From positions 22,298,501-22,362,500 of the forward strand of contig OY821787.1 in the NCBI GenBank assembly GCA_963682175.1: DNA of 64,000 bases, read 5' to 3'. Below the pieces are notes generated by a model. The model searched no databases, was not told the origin of the DNA, and saw nothing but the letters and a program-made list of their open reading frames with translations. The position numbers and the translations under genes are program-made. Of the stretch, positions 1 through 11,328 are shown piece after piece. How positions within the stretch are numbered: position 1 is the stretch's first letter; each line of letters starts with the position of its first letter. Source of the stretch: Triglochin maritima (Eukaryota; Streptophyta; Magnoliopsida; Alismatales; Juncaginaceae).

Positions 1-105
1 AATTGTTCTTGGCATCCCATGTAACCTTACAATCTCCCTAACGAACAAATCAGCAACATTAGAAGCGTCATATGTTTTATGACAAGGAATAAAATGACAC
101 ATCTT
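1..105 (-). pseudogene. Chromovirus integrase core fragment
   Basis: Reading the minus strand from 105 to 1 gives an open frame with [17 protein letters not shown] and [13 protein letters not shown]. This is the stretch of a Ty3/Gypsy chromovirus integrase core that leads up to the second catalytic Asp, which would lie beyond the window edge. The integrase would insert the element's cDNA into chromosomes. The frame stops at 105, where Athila LTR sequence begins. A matching chromovirus piece in the same orientation lies at 62918-63372 and ends about 60 residues earlier in the same protein. The two may therefore be halves of one element split by everything between. The family call is secure; that they belong to the same copy is inference. 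Confidence 0.75.
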
Positions 106-1672
106 AGGATATTTGTTTAAGTTTCTGGAATAAACAAGGATAAGAAGAGGACACAAAAGGACCAAAATGTGAGAAAAAGGACTGATAGGTGAGACTTATG
201 GACCTATCTGCACGAGGGAAGGACCTAGATGCAAGCCAAAAGGGCCAATTAGCAAATCGAGAAGTCCACAACATCATGAGGAGTATTTTGACAATTGGAT
301 TCGCGCCTAGACTTAAACGACCGATTAGGGTGCACTCCACGTGAACAAATGAAGCAACTAATAAGTAATCTGAAAATGGTTCGGCTAAGTGCAATCCAGA
401 CCCCCAATTGGCGGCTTTAGACCGCCGATTAGTAGTGGCTTCTGCTTCGGATCCGACCCGTCTTCTCTTGGTTGTGTATTAGGTTGTTTTAGTCTATATT
501 TACTATGTTCAATTAGTCCTACACTGGGAGATTGTTATCATTTGCCTTTTTTAGGTCTTTAAATAGAACTTTTCTTCCTCCTTTATAACAACTCCATGTT
601 TGGTTGCCATTTCCTATACTTAGAGTAAAGCCTTGGAGCAAAACTCAAGTGGAGAGATGCTACTTGTAATGTGAGTCATAAATAAAAGAAATCTTTGTTA
701 GTTACATGTTGCCTCTTTCAATTCTTACGTGTTTAGCTTAATTTTGTTTTATTAATCTTCGTAGAATTAGTTAGAATGTTTTCTCTTCTTAATATACACA
801 TTAGCCTAATGAATAGTGAGTAGTTGCATCCCCCTGTGGGTAGGTGGAGATAATGTGCATTTATGTTTTGAAGTTTTGATGTTTGACGAATCTTTATTGT
901 GTAGACTTGAATGTTTGTATGTTCAACGGGTTTGTTTTAATCATCTATATGTTGGGGAATTTTTTATCGGTTTTGCCATATGATTCAGACATGCTACATC
1001 TTTTATCTTCCCATTCTTGGTTTCCTCATGTTTATTGGCTGAAATTTCCTATTGGATATGCTACATGTTTGTCATGTGTTTGTATTATTGTTTGCTAGCT
1101 TGATTGATTGAAAAAACTTTGTTTAATTTGATGGGTTTCGTCATGAAATTCATAAACCTCCCATGCTTAGCTTTGTTCTTCAAATGAGTTCCTGGGTTTT
1201 GATAAGTTTTGTCATAATGTTTAGACACTTCTCATGCTAAGCCTCGTCTTATGATAATCAAGTAGTCATTGTTAATATGTTGTGCGAATGGATTGATAGA
1301 TCTTGCCAAATCTTTAGACACTTTCTATGCATGAAGACACACACATGACACACATACATGCTTACATGCATCATTCATCACTTCTTGCACCTCATATGTG
1401 CACATACTCGTCCTCTCATAGGTTCATCCAGATTTCATTCCACATCATTTGCTGAATTTCTTTAGTTTTCATTTGCATCGTAATCTAGTTTGTTTGGCAT
1501 TCTTAGTATAATCATCTTTTCAATAGTAGCGTAATAATCCATCCTTCTATTGTCATTTCCCACTTGATTTTGCTCACTCGAAGGCTGGCAAAGCTCCCCG
1601 CGGATCGACCTGTACTTGCCCCGTCTTCACCGACGGTCGTGCACTTGCGGTTAATTAGTAAAATGTTTAACA
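106..1672 (+). mobile_element. Athila LTR of Ath-I, plus-oriented (inverted)
   Basis: This is an Athila-type LTR read in the plus direction. It has a degenerate CCAATTGGCGG palindrome (about 400-436), a TATA-like box (557-569), the C/G hairpin near 825-850, the U5 stem-loop at 1621-1636 and an end in TTTAACA at 1672 followed by AGTTTTT, which normally precedes the primer site. The first roughly 75 bp of the LTR are missing at the chromovirus junction. Its closest relative here is the LTR at 24880-31336/62558-62917, with shared text such as TTCGGATCCGACCCGTCTTC, but that copy has the opposite orientation. The sequence after AGTTTTT is not a leader but 3' non-coding sequence of a minus-strand element, so the junction is rearranged. 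Confidence 0.8.
557..569 (+). promoter_or_regulatory. LTR TATA-like box
   Basis: CTTTAAATAGAAC occupies the position where the other Athila LTRs here carry CTATAAATAGAAC. It is the likely core promoter for transcripts starting in this LTR; the first changes of the box suggest it is weak or dead. Confidence 0.5.
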
Positions 1673-2315
1673 AGTTTTTTGCTTAGGATCAAAATTAGTA
1701 AACGAAAAGCAAGAATGTACTAACTCACTTTCGTAGGAATCAAGGTTAATTAGTAAATGAAAAGCAAGAAGGTCCTAACACACTTTCGTAGGAATCAAGG
1801 TTGCACATAGCATGTGCAACAAGCCGTTAAAGCGCCTTGTCACCAAGGGGGAGTGGTGTCTCTTGACGATTTTCACTGGATATACCTGCAAAATCAGAAC
1901 ATTAATGCATTATTCAACCTAGCAACTTGACTTGTTGGACATACTTTTGTCAATCATTGGACACAGTAATCCCATTGGCCGACTCTATATATGTATTCAG
2001 TCCACACACCTAGCCTAATGAACCATTCGTGCAAGTTAGTGAAGCACTTAAGTGAAAGACATGGGCAACCAGAACATCCTCAAGTGATATAAAGTGTAAA
2101 GTCATTTAAGGTTCTTATTTGTATTACCATTTTTTTTTCTTTTTTCTCTTTTTTCCATAATTTTTTTCTTTTTACTAGTTGGTGTTTAATTCTCCCAAGG
2201 TCAGGTTTCGTGCATCATTGCCTATGAGGACCTACACTATCACGTACACTTTCCCCAAAATATCAACATAGGTCGATCCCTACCACTTCTGTATCACGTA
2301 CACCTTCCCCAAAAT
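1673..2315 (-). other. Athila 3' non-coding region (part a)
   Basis: Non-coding. It aligns by eye with the stretch next to the polypurine tract in Ath-D1 (48156-48770), Ath-D2 and Ath-B, sharing CACTTTCGTAGGAATCA, GTGCAACAAGCCGTTAAA and GTGCATCATTGCCTATGAGG. It includes a T-rich run near 2128-2170. The polypurine tract itself is lost at the junction with the inverted LTR. It stops near 2300 after a short local duplication of a TCACGTACAC(C/T)TTCCCC segment and then runs into a coding remnant. Confidence 0.65.
1693..1802. repeat. Two tandem copies of a 55-bp unit
   Basis: Units 1693-1747 and 1748-1802 both run from AATTAGTAAA to GGAATCAAGGTT and differ at only a few positions. The unit start resembles the end of the adjacent LTR (GGTTAATTAGTAAA), so the duplication may have arisen by slippage at the LTR junction. 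Confidence 0.85.
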
Positions 2316-2472
2316 CTACCCTCATGCGATGAGATGGGTTGCCCACGCCCAAGCATATATCGGTAAAAATTAATGTCACGGGTGGGCGCGAGACCATCGA
2401 CTAAGGGGATCGCGTTCACGTCGGAAATAAACTGGGGTGTCAGAGTGTGTGTTTCACCCCCTCTAAGGTGAC
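2316..2472 (-). pseudogene. Unknown Athila-associated ORF, N-half (second piece)
   Basis: Minus-strand frame with THTLTPQFISDVNAIPLVDG and then YMLGRGQPISSHEG. It continues the piece at 3766-4069, from which it was separated by solo LTR G; removing the LTR and one GTGAC copy rejoins the text as TVT-(L/R)GGETHTLTP. The pattern matches the long uncharacterised ORF found downstream of pol in many Athila-type elements, annotated in databases as a putative plant transposon protein of unknown function. After SSHEG the frame runs into 3' non-coding sequence. The missing C-terminal half has a counterpart at 17361-17880 that starts at the same GRGQPISSH motif. Confidence 0.6.
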
Positions 2473-3765
2473 TGATTAGTAGCATATCATACATTGCATT
2501 CATGTTATACATCCTTCATTTCACCCTAATTTTGTGCTATTCGAGTGTTTGTTTGATGTGTTTCAGGGTTTAGGCAATAAAGAAGAGATAATGACCAAAA
2601 TGAAAGAAGAATGGACTGATTTGGAAGGTTTTGGACATGTTTGTATTACCAAGGACTGGATTGTAACTTAGGAAGACTCAAGTGACAATCTGGAGGGACT
2701 TAAGTGAAAAGAAAAATATGTTGGTTGCAAAAGTCCAGAATCTCATGAAACTGAGGAGTAATTCGATAATTAAAACCAAATGGGCTTGAACCAACAGCTC
2801 TGACCGCACCCAATGTGTTTATTATGTCAACTAAAGTTGTGGTTAACATTTGCCGGTGATTCGGTTAAGAGTTTGGTAGCCGGATTTCTATGGTGTGTCG
2901 GATTTTTGGGTCAGAGCAATATGCCACATCTAGATCTCATTTATAGCCGTAGGATTGCTTTCAGATCCATCTAAACCCTCTAAAGTTTTATTAATACACT
3001 TGTAATGCCTCCATTCTTCTTCTTCCTTCCCCTCCTACTTAGGTTAGTTTCTTTTCTTGTTCACTAGAGTAGGTTTTATTTCTTGTTTATTAGAGTAGGA
3101 TTTAATGTAGAGAAGGCGAAAATGAGGAACATTGTAAGCTTTCATTTCTTTGTGCTTGTTTTTCCTACATCTAATTTTCTCAATTTTTGCATTATGGTTT
3201 TGGGTTCTTTTTATGATTTCCATAGTTCAGAGATGAGTAGAGAGTAGTCCATCCCCATTGGGGATGGAGAAGAAGGTGTTGTGATTACGTGATGTATTAG
3301 TGTATGTGTGTGTGTGTGTTAATCCTACCTTTGAACAAGACATGAGTTCCATAACCATCGATTGGGATTTTCAGTCTTAGCTTTGATGTGCTAATGCACT
3401 TGAGTGAAGCTTAGCACATGGTTACTTTAGTGGGCATATTTTATGGGCAATGAGGAGGTGAGGATAAGGATGGAGTGGAAGAAGGAAACATGACATGTGC
3501 TCATGTTGGCCTCATCCTAATTATTGTCTTGTATGTTTTAATGATTGTGTGAAATATTATTTTATTCGCCTTAATTCAATTGTTGTCCTGTATGCCCTAA
3601 TGATAATGTTTTATCTTATTTCATGTGGAGGCAAAGTTGGATTTGGGTTTATGGATTTCATGTTTTATCTTATCCCGACTCGCATGCACTCCCCGTCGAC
3701 TCGACCCGTACTTGTCACCGATTCAACACGCCCATGCCCTTGCGGTATTATAACTGATTCAATCA
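2473..3765 (+). mobile_element. Solo LTR G (Athila-type), TSD GTGAC
   Basis: The 1293-bp element starts TGATTAG and ends GATTCAATCA, flanked by GTGAC at 2468-2472 and 3766-3770. No internal region is present, so it is a solo LTR left by LTR-LTR recombination. It has the Athila hallmarks in plus orientation: the palindromic hairpin CCATCCCCATTGGGGATGG near 3248 and a CCTTGCGGTATT end. A GT microsatellite lies near 3304-3320. The open frame at 3495-3869 lies inside the LTR and has no protein-family match that I recognise. A relative starts near 63373. Confidence 0.9.
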
Positions 3766-4069
3766 GTGACAGTAAAGTCGAGTTGACTGGTTTGGTGACA
3801 CTCGAGTTTATAATAAAACTCATGTACGAGAGAAGGTACGTAGATTATTTCGTCACCCTCAAACAATAAATAATACCACCCTTTGGATACGATACGATCA
3901 TAGAAAGGTTCTCCGAAGTCGCAAATCAGGGAGGCAAAATTTAACTCTAGAACATAATGAGGGTTTGCCATACCTGCACCTACCTTGGTTAGCTTTAACG
4001 GAGGAGTGAGTGTCGATGGAGACGAGTAGGATGGACGTTCGCTAAGTGGAATTGAATATGGCCAAAGCC
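3766..4069 (-). pseudogene. Unknown Athila-associated ORF, N-half (first piece)
   Basis: The minus-strand frame includes LNFASLICDFGEPFYDRIV, KGWYYLLF and YVPSLVHEFYYKL, ending in LDFTVTD at the GTGAC target site of solo LTR G. The spacing of hydrophobic and VxEFY-like residues resembles the N-terminal region of the putative plant transposon protein found 3' of integrase in Athila elements. Its function is unknown, with no catalytic motif visible. It belongs to Ath-I: solo LTR H, with TSD AAGCC, separates it from the integrase side at 15353. The family call is from pattern memory and moderate. Confidence 0.55.
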
Positions 4070-4345
4070 TGATATGTTTCTTTTAATACCGTAAGTGCAT
4101 GGCGTTGGTGAAGACGCGACAAGTATGAGTCGTGTCCACGAGGAGGTGTGTCAACTCTAGCTTGTTCGAAGGTAGTGGGAAAAGAGGGGAGAAGAAATTG
4201 ATTACACTAAACAAAACTACGAAAACAATAAAACTAAACCACATGGAGTGGAGGTGTGTTGGTATGTGTGTGTGAGTGGGTCTTCTTTTCAATTAGAAAC
4301 AAGTGTAGTTTGTGTGGCATACAAGTAGAAGCTAGTGTAGAATCT

Positions 4346-5753
4346 CGATTGCATCAGTTATAATAACAGCAAGTGCACGGCCGCGTTGAAGCGGTGGCAA
4401 ATACGGGAGGATCCATAAGGAGGTGAGTAGCCTCTGCTTTATCAGAAATCAAGTGGCAACAAAAAGGGAGAAGAGTTTGTTTATGCTAATCTACACTACA
4501 CTAAACTACTAAAAAGAAAAATGCGAAGTAAAGCAACTAAAGATTATTTCAAATCAAAACTAAAAGAATGTAAAACTAAGCTGGAATCAAGAAGAGAAAG
4601 ACCCCTAGGGGTGGAGTGTGTGCACACATGTAAAAAGATGGTGAAGAAAGCATTCTATAAGCACAAATGTAGGTAGTGTTTTCATGCATAGGAAGAGTCT
4701 AAAGGTTATGGCAAAACCTATAAATCCATTCACTAACCTAGTTGATTAATATTTATATTCACAAGCTGGTTATTTCAGAACCTAAACAAGCAAGGGAGGT
4801 GTCTAAGATGTGTGGCAAAACCCAGTGTAGTATTCTACTCTAACAAGCAAGCATACATTCACATTTATCAACACAATCAAAATATAAAGCATTCATATCC
4901 ATTCTTTAATGCATGTATGAACATCATCTCCACCGCCAAGGGGGGATGGATCTACTCACTACATATTACTCTAACAATTAAAGTAAAGAAGAAAAGAAAC
5001 ATTTTAACTACTTTAGCCTAGAATCAAAGAAATAAAACTACGCTAAGCATGCATGCATAAAGAAACAACATAAGAACAAAAAAATGGAAATTTTTATTTA
5101 TTAAATGACTCACATTGAAGGTAGCATTCTTCTCCACCTTGAGATTTTGCTCCAATGCTTACTCCAAGCAGAGAGAATTCCACCAAGCAATTGTTAATTA
5201 CAATAGAGGGTGAAGAGTTCTATTTATAGCCATAGAAAAAGGTAATCCGGGACAATCCCCGGTATGGGACTAAACAAATACCAGAAATAGACTACATACA
5301 CACTAATACACGCTCCGCATATATCTTAGCGGATTCGGACCAAAAGTGACCGTCGATTAGCGGTCTTGGACCGCCAATTGGTGGTCTACAGTGTTCGGAT
5401 TGCTCTGGATTTTCTTGTGGACTTTTCTGGAAGGCTTTGTTTGTCTTTGATGCATCTACTTTGCATGTTGGAGCTCCGACCCGAATAGAATTGCCAAAAT
5501 ACTCCCCATGATGGTGTGAAGTATTCTTGTTTGCTCATTGGTCCTTCAATCTTATGTTCAAGTCCTTCCATCTTGCATCTTAGTCCTTGAGTCTCTCAAC
5601 TCAGTCCTTTTTCATGCTTTTAGGTCCTTTTTGTCTCATCTCTTCAAACCTATTTATTTCTGAAATTTAAACATAAAACTCGTCACGTAGCATTGTTTTG
5701 GTGAAATATAATGGATATAAGATACAAATGTAAGCATGAAATGATGTCAATCA
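4346..5753 (-). repeat. Ath-F left (3') LTR
   Basis: 1408 bp from CGATTGCATCAG to GATGTCAATCA. It contains the U5 stem (CCGC-GTTGAA-GCGG on the plus strand), a CCCCTAGGGG hairpin near 4601, the C/G hairpin near 4930, a minus-strand TATA box GCTATAAATAGAAC at 5217-5230 and the paired U3 palindromes at 5349-5388. It is joined at 5754 to gag with no polypurine tract. Confidence 0.85.
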
Positions 5754-6931
5754 GAGTGACTGTACGGGTAATTACGGGGACCCTGTTGATACATCGCATT
5801 TGCATGCTCAGTATCCCTTGGAGCATAAGCACAATCCAAGTCATCATGTCCCATAAGTCCACACCTACTACACGTAGGAGTAGCGCCCTGAGCTACAAGA
5901 GCTCTGTCCAACTCTAAATTCTCAATCCTACGCATGACAACAACCAATTTTGCCTCAGATGTGATAGTTGACTCAAGTTGATATGATCCAGCTCGACCAT
6001 AAGACCTGGCGTTGGTGGCTCTCTCATGGTATCCCACTCAAAGGTACGTTCAGCCATCAATTCAAAAGTGTCCCATGCCTCATCGATGGGTTTCATTTGG
6101 AAATCACCCTGACACATCGACTCCAACAATGTGCGGGTGTTGTAGTTGAGACCCTCATAAACAATCTGGCACAATTCCCATACCTCAAGTCCATGATGAG
6201 GGCACTGCTAGAGATTGTCCTTGAACCTCTCAAAGAAAGCATGAAAATATTCGGTCTCAGTATAATTCATTTGAGATATGTGGTGCCGTATCTGTTGAGT
6301 TTTCCTTTGAGGGAAAAATCTCTTCAGAAACACTGTCACAAAGTCATCCCAAGACCGAATAAAGCTCTCGGAGAGGCTGTACATCCATTTATTCGCGTTA
6401 TCCTTCAACGCGAAAGAAATCATCCTCAACCAGACTGAATCCTCATCAAGATGTTGAAGCTTGAACATGGATCATAGCTCCTCGAATTCTCGTATAAAAA
6501 TATACGGATCCTCCTTATTGGTAGTGAAGGTAGCAAGCATGCTCACATATTGAGGTTTCAGTTTATAGTTGTTCCCGCGAGGTGGGGGAAGTATATAAGA
6601 ACGCTGCGCGGCCCAAACAGGATGGGTCCGCTCCCACAAAGTCATCGACCTATGTTGTTGAGCTAAAGGTGGTGGTGCACCAAGAACTCCATCCTGACCG
6701 AATCCCACTTCCTCTCGAGTCAGAGGAGGAGGAGAAGGAGGTCTACGTGGTGGAGGGAGTGGACCGAGGTAATTCTTGTACGGAACCCGGTCTCCCCCGT
6801 CCCCACGAGACAACTTGGCCTCATGCTCCAAAGGAGCACGAGGCGGAGAGGGCCGATCACCAAGACCGTTCATCTCAAAAAAGCACTCTCTTAAGTTGAG
6901 CGCTCTCACCAGAACGAGCCCAACCTCGCAT
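5754..6931 (-). pseudogene. Ath-F gag, truncated and frameshifted
   Basis: Retrotransposon capsid/nucleocapsid remnant. From 6931 the minus strand reads MRGWARSGES as in Ath-B gag, then shifts frame. Recognisable segments are MNGLGDRPSPPRAPLEHEA, the capsid stretch NKEDPYIFIREFEEL/MFKLQHLDEDS, WMYSLSES, FLKRFFPQRKTQQIRH, CPHHGLEVWELCQIVYEGL and the knuckle CSRCGLMGHDDLDC (CX2CX4HX4C). Stops lie near 6470 and 6205, and a frameshift lies near 6000. It ends at NYPYSHS where the left LTR begins. It belongs to the same gag subfamily as Ath-B and differs at the N-terminus from the Ath-D/Ath-I type. It is non-functional. Confidence 0.85.
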
Positions 6932-7993
6932 AAAATGCTCAACTCGACTCTAAAACAACACACAATAGAAGGTCTAATCAGAGGAGACTACTCATAGAAT
7001 ATAGATGAGGAGAGGACTCAAATGAGAAGGGAAGAATCCTTAGAGCTAACGTGGGTAGTGGGTGAAGGTAGAAGCCTAATCTACCAAGCACGGCTCAAAC
7101 AACGTGTGGCTATAGCTCCTTAAGCTAGACGACGACTAACTTCGAGGTCACTAATCTCGACACGCCTCACCTCCCTACAACGAAGACCACAATGCCTAGC
7201 AAGTGATACCAAATCCAGAGATCCAGTAGCTCCTACTATCGAGAAGGCAGGCGACACCGATCAGGTCATGACGGTCCCAAGTCGATCGCTTTCCTAGTGC
7301 GTCCGAAATCCTAGGGCCAATGTCTACTTGCTTTTAGAATTAAGACTTTGATTAAGTGTGATTTTTGGGGCAAAGGAATGAGTGATGAAATCACCCACCT
7401 TATCTTGTATGGGACAACCCCTCCTTAGTAGCATTTTGAGTCTTAATCTAGCAATCAACTCTCCAATCAAACGCTTACCTCACTCTTGTCCCGATGCAAT
7501 TCCTACTAACTAATGCATGGTCATACAAAATGAATGAATGAGAGTAGGAAATGCGTACCTCACGCCAGCACTCATCAACTGAATGTAAAGCTAAAATAAA
7601 AGACAACTACAAGCCTAAGTGAAGTATATGATGCATGACCTAAACAATGAAGAATGCCTAATCTTTTGCTTTGGATTTTAGTGGCCAAGTTGATTAAAGG
7701 GGATTGATTGTTAATATGGGAGAAAACTAAAGGTCACAACATGCAAGATTGCACTCCTAGACAACTAAACTGGAACAACAAACAACCAGAACAAAAGTTG
7801 GAGTGAAAGAAGCTCACCAAGCCACCAATTAGCGGTCCCAAACCGCTGATTGGCCGTCACTGTGGTGGATTTCTTACTCCAAATCCTCCAGTCGCGTCCC
7901 CTTGATCCGGAGGATCCCTAAAACAAACCAAAACTAAAAAAGAAAAATTAAAATGACTCGAATCGTCTAAACCAAAGTCTAGAGAGGACACCT
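6932..7993 (-). other. Ath-F 5' leader (non-coding)
   Basis: About 1.06 kb between primer site and gag. No credible gene is seen. It shares blocks with the leaders of Ath-B, Ath-D1, Ath-D2 and Ath-I, such as CAACACGCCTCACCTCCCTAC-type text, CCAATGTCTACTTG and GATGAAATCACCCACCTTAT. A degenerate pair of CCAATTAGCGGT/ACCGCTGATTGG palindromes at 7821-7860 lies about 140 bp after the primer site. Confidence 0.7.
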
Positions 7994-8010
7994 CCCCAGC
8001 AATGGCGCCA
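7994..8010 (-). other. Ath-F tRNA primer-binding site (decayed)
   Basis: The plus strand reads CCCCAGCAATGGCGCCA. The minus strand is TGGCGCCATTGCTGGGG, two changes from the TGGCGCCGTTGCCGGGG seen in Ath-D1 and D2, which complements the 3' end of plant tRNA-Asp. It lies six bases from the LTR. Confidence 0.85.
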
Positions 8011-8016
8011 AAAACT

Positions 8017-9377
8017 TGATTGAATCAGTTAGAATAACCGCAAGTGCACTGCCATCGTTAAAGCGGTGGCAAATTTGGGTCGATCCATAGGGAGGTGTGT
8101 CGACTCTGGTTAGGTCGAAGGAGAGTAGGAAACAAAGCGGAGAAAAGATTGATTAAACTAAACTACACTAAACTAGTAGTAACAAGGAAGGAAATGAAAA
8201 CACAAAACAAACTAAAACTAAGCGAATAATAGAAGAAGATAGAAATCAGGAATGGAAAACCCCTAAGGGGTGGAGTGTGTGTACACATCAAATAAGTGTG
8301 GTGAATGCATACTATAAGCTCAAGTGTTGTTAGTGTTTGTTAATGCATAAGAAGTACCTAATGACAAGACTTATCATTCAAATCACTAACCTAGGTGATT
8401 AATATGAGCATGGCAAGTTTATTATTAAGAACATAAGCAAGCATAGAATGTACCTAAAAATTATGGCAGAAACCATCAAGTAAGAGTTCTTATTTATTCA
8501 AACAAGTATACTAACATTTCTCACATACAATAATGTTTAGCATTCTTTCCATCTACATAACATGTATAGACATCTACTCCACCCCCAAAGGGGGATGGAA
8601 CTACTCACACATATTTAAACTAAAATTCATACTAAGAAAAGAAAACCTGCTTAAACTAATTCTAGGAATACTAAAACAAACAAGTTAACTAAGTATGCAA
8701 GAATTGAATAGAGGAATTATGAAGAAAACTTAACAAAACATCTATTGTTACTCGCTCAAATACAAGTAGCCTCTCTCCACCAGAGTTTTGCTTCAAGCCT
8801 TTACTCCTAATAGAGAGGATGGCCACCAAGAGAGGAGATAGGATACAAAGGAGGAGGAAGAGTTCTATTTATAGCCATAGAAAAAGGTAATCCGGGACAA
8901 TCCCCCGGTATGGGATTTATACAATACCCAAAATAGACATAACACACAATTATACATGATCCGCCTGAAGCCTGTCGGATTCGGACCCAACCCGACCGCC
9001 AATTGGCGGTCTGCAGGCTTTCGATCCTTTCTGGATTTTGTGTGGGCTTTCCTAGATTGCCTTCTTCATGTGTGGTGCACCTAAGTTGATTGTTGAAGTT
9101 TAGGCCCGAATCGAATTGCCAAAATACACCCCATGTTGGTGTAGTGTCTTGATTTGCTCATTGGTCCTTTGGGTTTACATCCGGGTACTTCCCTCTTGCA
9201 TCTCAGTCCCCAAGTCTTGCAACTTGGTCTTTTTTCTTGCTTTTATGTCCTTTTATGCGTCTTCTCTTCAAACATGTTTATTCCTGAATCTCGAACATAA
9301 AACTCGTTACGTAGTATTGTTTAGGTTCAAGATAATGAATATAAGGTACAAATGAATGCATGAAATGATGTTAATCA
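8017..9377 (-). repeat. Ath-F right (5') LTR
   Basis: 1361 bp from TGATTGAATCAG to GATGTTAATCA. It contains CCCCTAAGGGG near 8262, the C/G hairpin near 8572-8607, a minus TATA box at 8863-8876 and a perfect 18-bp palindrome GACCGCCAATTGGCGGTC at 8994-9011. Confidence 0.88.
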
Positions 9378-9775
9378 AATCTAAGTGTAGGATACACAAC
9401 ACTACATGGAAAACCATGAACATGCATATCTCACATAAAGTTGAGATTTATTTTAGATTCTCAAGCATGCAATAAGTACCTAGTGTGGCCTTTAAAGCAT
9501 CAATCAATCCTATATACATCCTAAATCATTCATGTCAATGTGCACCAAACATGGATCCATATATAACAAGCCATTCCCATCAAATCATAACAAGCAACAA
9601 GATAAACTCTAAAGCTAGCATGAGATAAGTACCTAGTGTGGACATTATCCCATCTAATACAAGTTTAAGCATGGTACAAGTAAAGATATATATTAAGCAT
9701 ATGAAATGACACAAATAAAAGAACTCATCACTATCACATAGTCTACATTACCTCCACCCCATATGGGGATGGAAC

Positions 9776-11270
9776 TATTGGATCGTAAGGGTCTCTTATT
9801 CTAACCACTTTTAAGCTAATTACCTACTTTTTTAAGAAATCAAAGAATGCACAATGGAATTAAACAAAAACAATTAAGTAAAGCAAAGGGAAGGAAATAA
9901 AGAAAACCACAATGAAGATGGGGGATTTTTATAGAGGTTTGGCACCCTACCCGGGTCCTAGTCCTCTCTTGCAAGCTCCGCTCAGATCACCGAGCTCCGC
10001 TCACGACTTCAATAACCACTTCCCCTTCTGGACCAGGAGAGAACACCTTTACAACACAAGCACCGCGAACACCCTCGCTAGCTTGACTTTCTTCGTCTCA
10101 CAATCCAAGAGGGAACACTTCGGGCTTTCACCAAAATGCTTGCTTCTTGAACAACAATTGAGTGGGACAAGACTTTCTAAATCTTGAGCACATTTTGAGT
10201 ATGATTTGGCTATGATCAAAGGTGTGGAATTTAGGCTTAGGGTGTACGATTGGGAACTTTGAAGCTTTGGAGTTTCTCTATAATGTATTGGACAAATAGT
10301 AGTGGGAGTGGTGTGTTAAAATGTGTTTTACAACTCTATTTATAAGCTCCAAGTCAATTATAGCCGTTGGGGATGAATTGGGTAAAGGTTGTGTAAGATA
10401 CACAAAATAGAAATCTGCAGGACCCAATTCAGAACAAAATCGGTCGACCGAATCGGGTATGTAAGTCAACCGGTTGGTCAAATTTGGCTTTGTCATAAGT
10501 TCACTTTAGTCATCGGTCGAACGCCGAATAGGGTTTGGTCGACCGATTGACAAACAGGCTCTACGGGGTTGACAAACAAGATCAAATTTCGTAGAACGAA
10601 ACAAGAACCACGGTCGAACGAAAACCAACAGGCAATTTGGGTTTGTCGACACATCTTATGTTTGGTCCACTGGAAAAGGTCCTCGGTCCACCGAAAGGAA
10701 AAATGTATTTTTGGGGTATTTGAAAAAATACGAATACGACCGTTGGGTATAAAACGACAAAACAAACGGTCAGAAAATTGTGTTAACTCGGTCGATCGAA
10801 AAGGCCTGGATGGTCGATCGAAACTGGGCAGTAAAATATTAACTGGCTAATTAATTACTCGGTTGACCGAACTGTCTGTTGTGGTCGGCCGAATGAGGGT
10901 AGATAATTCAGGATAAGTGTTAGTGTTTTCCGGTCTAAGTTTAGGCGATCTATTGAAGTCCAAATTATATGAAATTTTGTGTGTGGCTTCTATAAGGAAC
11001 CTAGTGTGTATTCGAGTAGGTTTTAGCTCATGTATGCTCAATTTATACAATGTTCCTAAGACTCAAAAGAAATTCAAATTACATGTCTTCAATTTGAGCT
11101 TCATTACATGTCTTGACTTGAATCCTTTCATTCTTGAGTCTTGATCACCTGTAGAAGTTAGCACAATGAAATATATGTGCAATGCAATATGTGTGCTACT
11201 CTATATTTATTATAATTAAGATTAGGTTGATTAAATCATGAAAACATAGATTAAGGCCAAAAAGACAACA
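9776..11270 (-). mobile_element. Copia-like solo LTR K1, TSD GGAAC
   Basis: 1495 bp, flanked by GGAAC at 9771-9775 and 11271-11275 inside solo LTR H. On the minus strand it begins TGTTGTCTTTTTGGCC and ends near CCAATA, and matches throughout the plus-oriented K2 at 43174-44692. A TATA box reads CTTATAAATAGAG on the minus strand near 10337-10350. Upstream of it, at 10440-10890, are many copies or variants of the palindrome GGTCGACCG. The terminal TGTTG, 5-bp TSD, 1.5-kb length and a related copy fit a Ty1/Copia LTR, possibly SIRE-like. No internal sequence is present, so the superfamily is not proven. The small frame at 9912-10187 lies in the LTR and is not a gene. Confidence 0.8.
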
Positions 11271-11328
11271 GGAACTGCTCACTACTCATTAAGAAGATAA
11301 AATGAAGTTAAACTAAGCAAAGAAGAAT

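Larger units (their letters stand above)
4346..9377 (-). mobile_element. Ath-F: deleted Athila with gag remnant only, TSD AATCT
   Basis: A 5.0-kb element with LTRs at 4346-5753 and 8017-9377, flanked by AATCT at 4341-4345 and 9378-9382, inserted in solo LTR H. The internal region holds primer site, leader and most of gag, but protease, RT, RNase H, integrase, 3' non-coding region and polypurine tract are all missing. The left LTR is joined directly to gag just after the zinc knuckle. The LTRs differ visibly and the left one begins CGATTG rather than TGATTG, so the insertion is old. Whether the deletion happened before or after insertion cannot be told from one copy. Confidence 0.85.

Noticed and set aside
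3495..3869. 124-codon plus-strand open frame
   Set aside because: It lies mostly in solo LTR G and crosses its right end into a remnant coded on the other strand. No known family was recognised.
2473..4069. Env gene for the unknown Athila ORF
   Set aside because: The location fits, but no signal peptide, furin-type site or membrane segment is visible in the pieces present.
5968..6438. 156-codon plus-strand frame
   Set aside because: It is the antisense of the Ath-F gag remnant; the gag motifs are on the minus strand. The same applies at 56975-57400 and 58398-58805.
9912..10187. 91-codon plus-strand frame
   Set aside because: It is antisense sequence of Copia-like LTR K1 and is not conserved as protein in K2.
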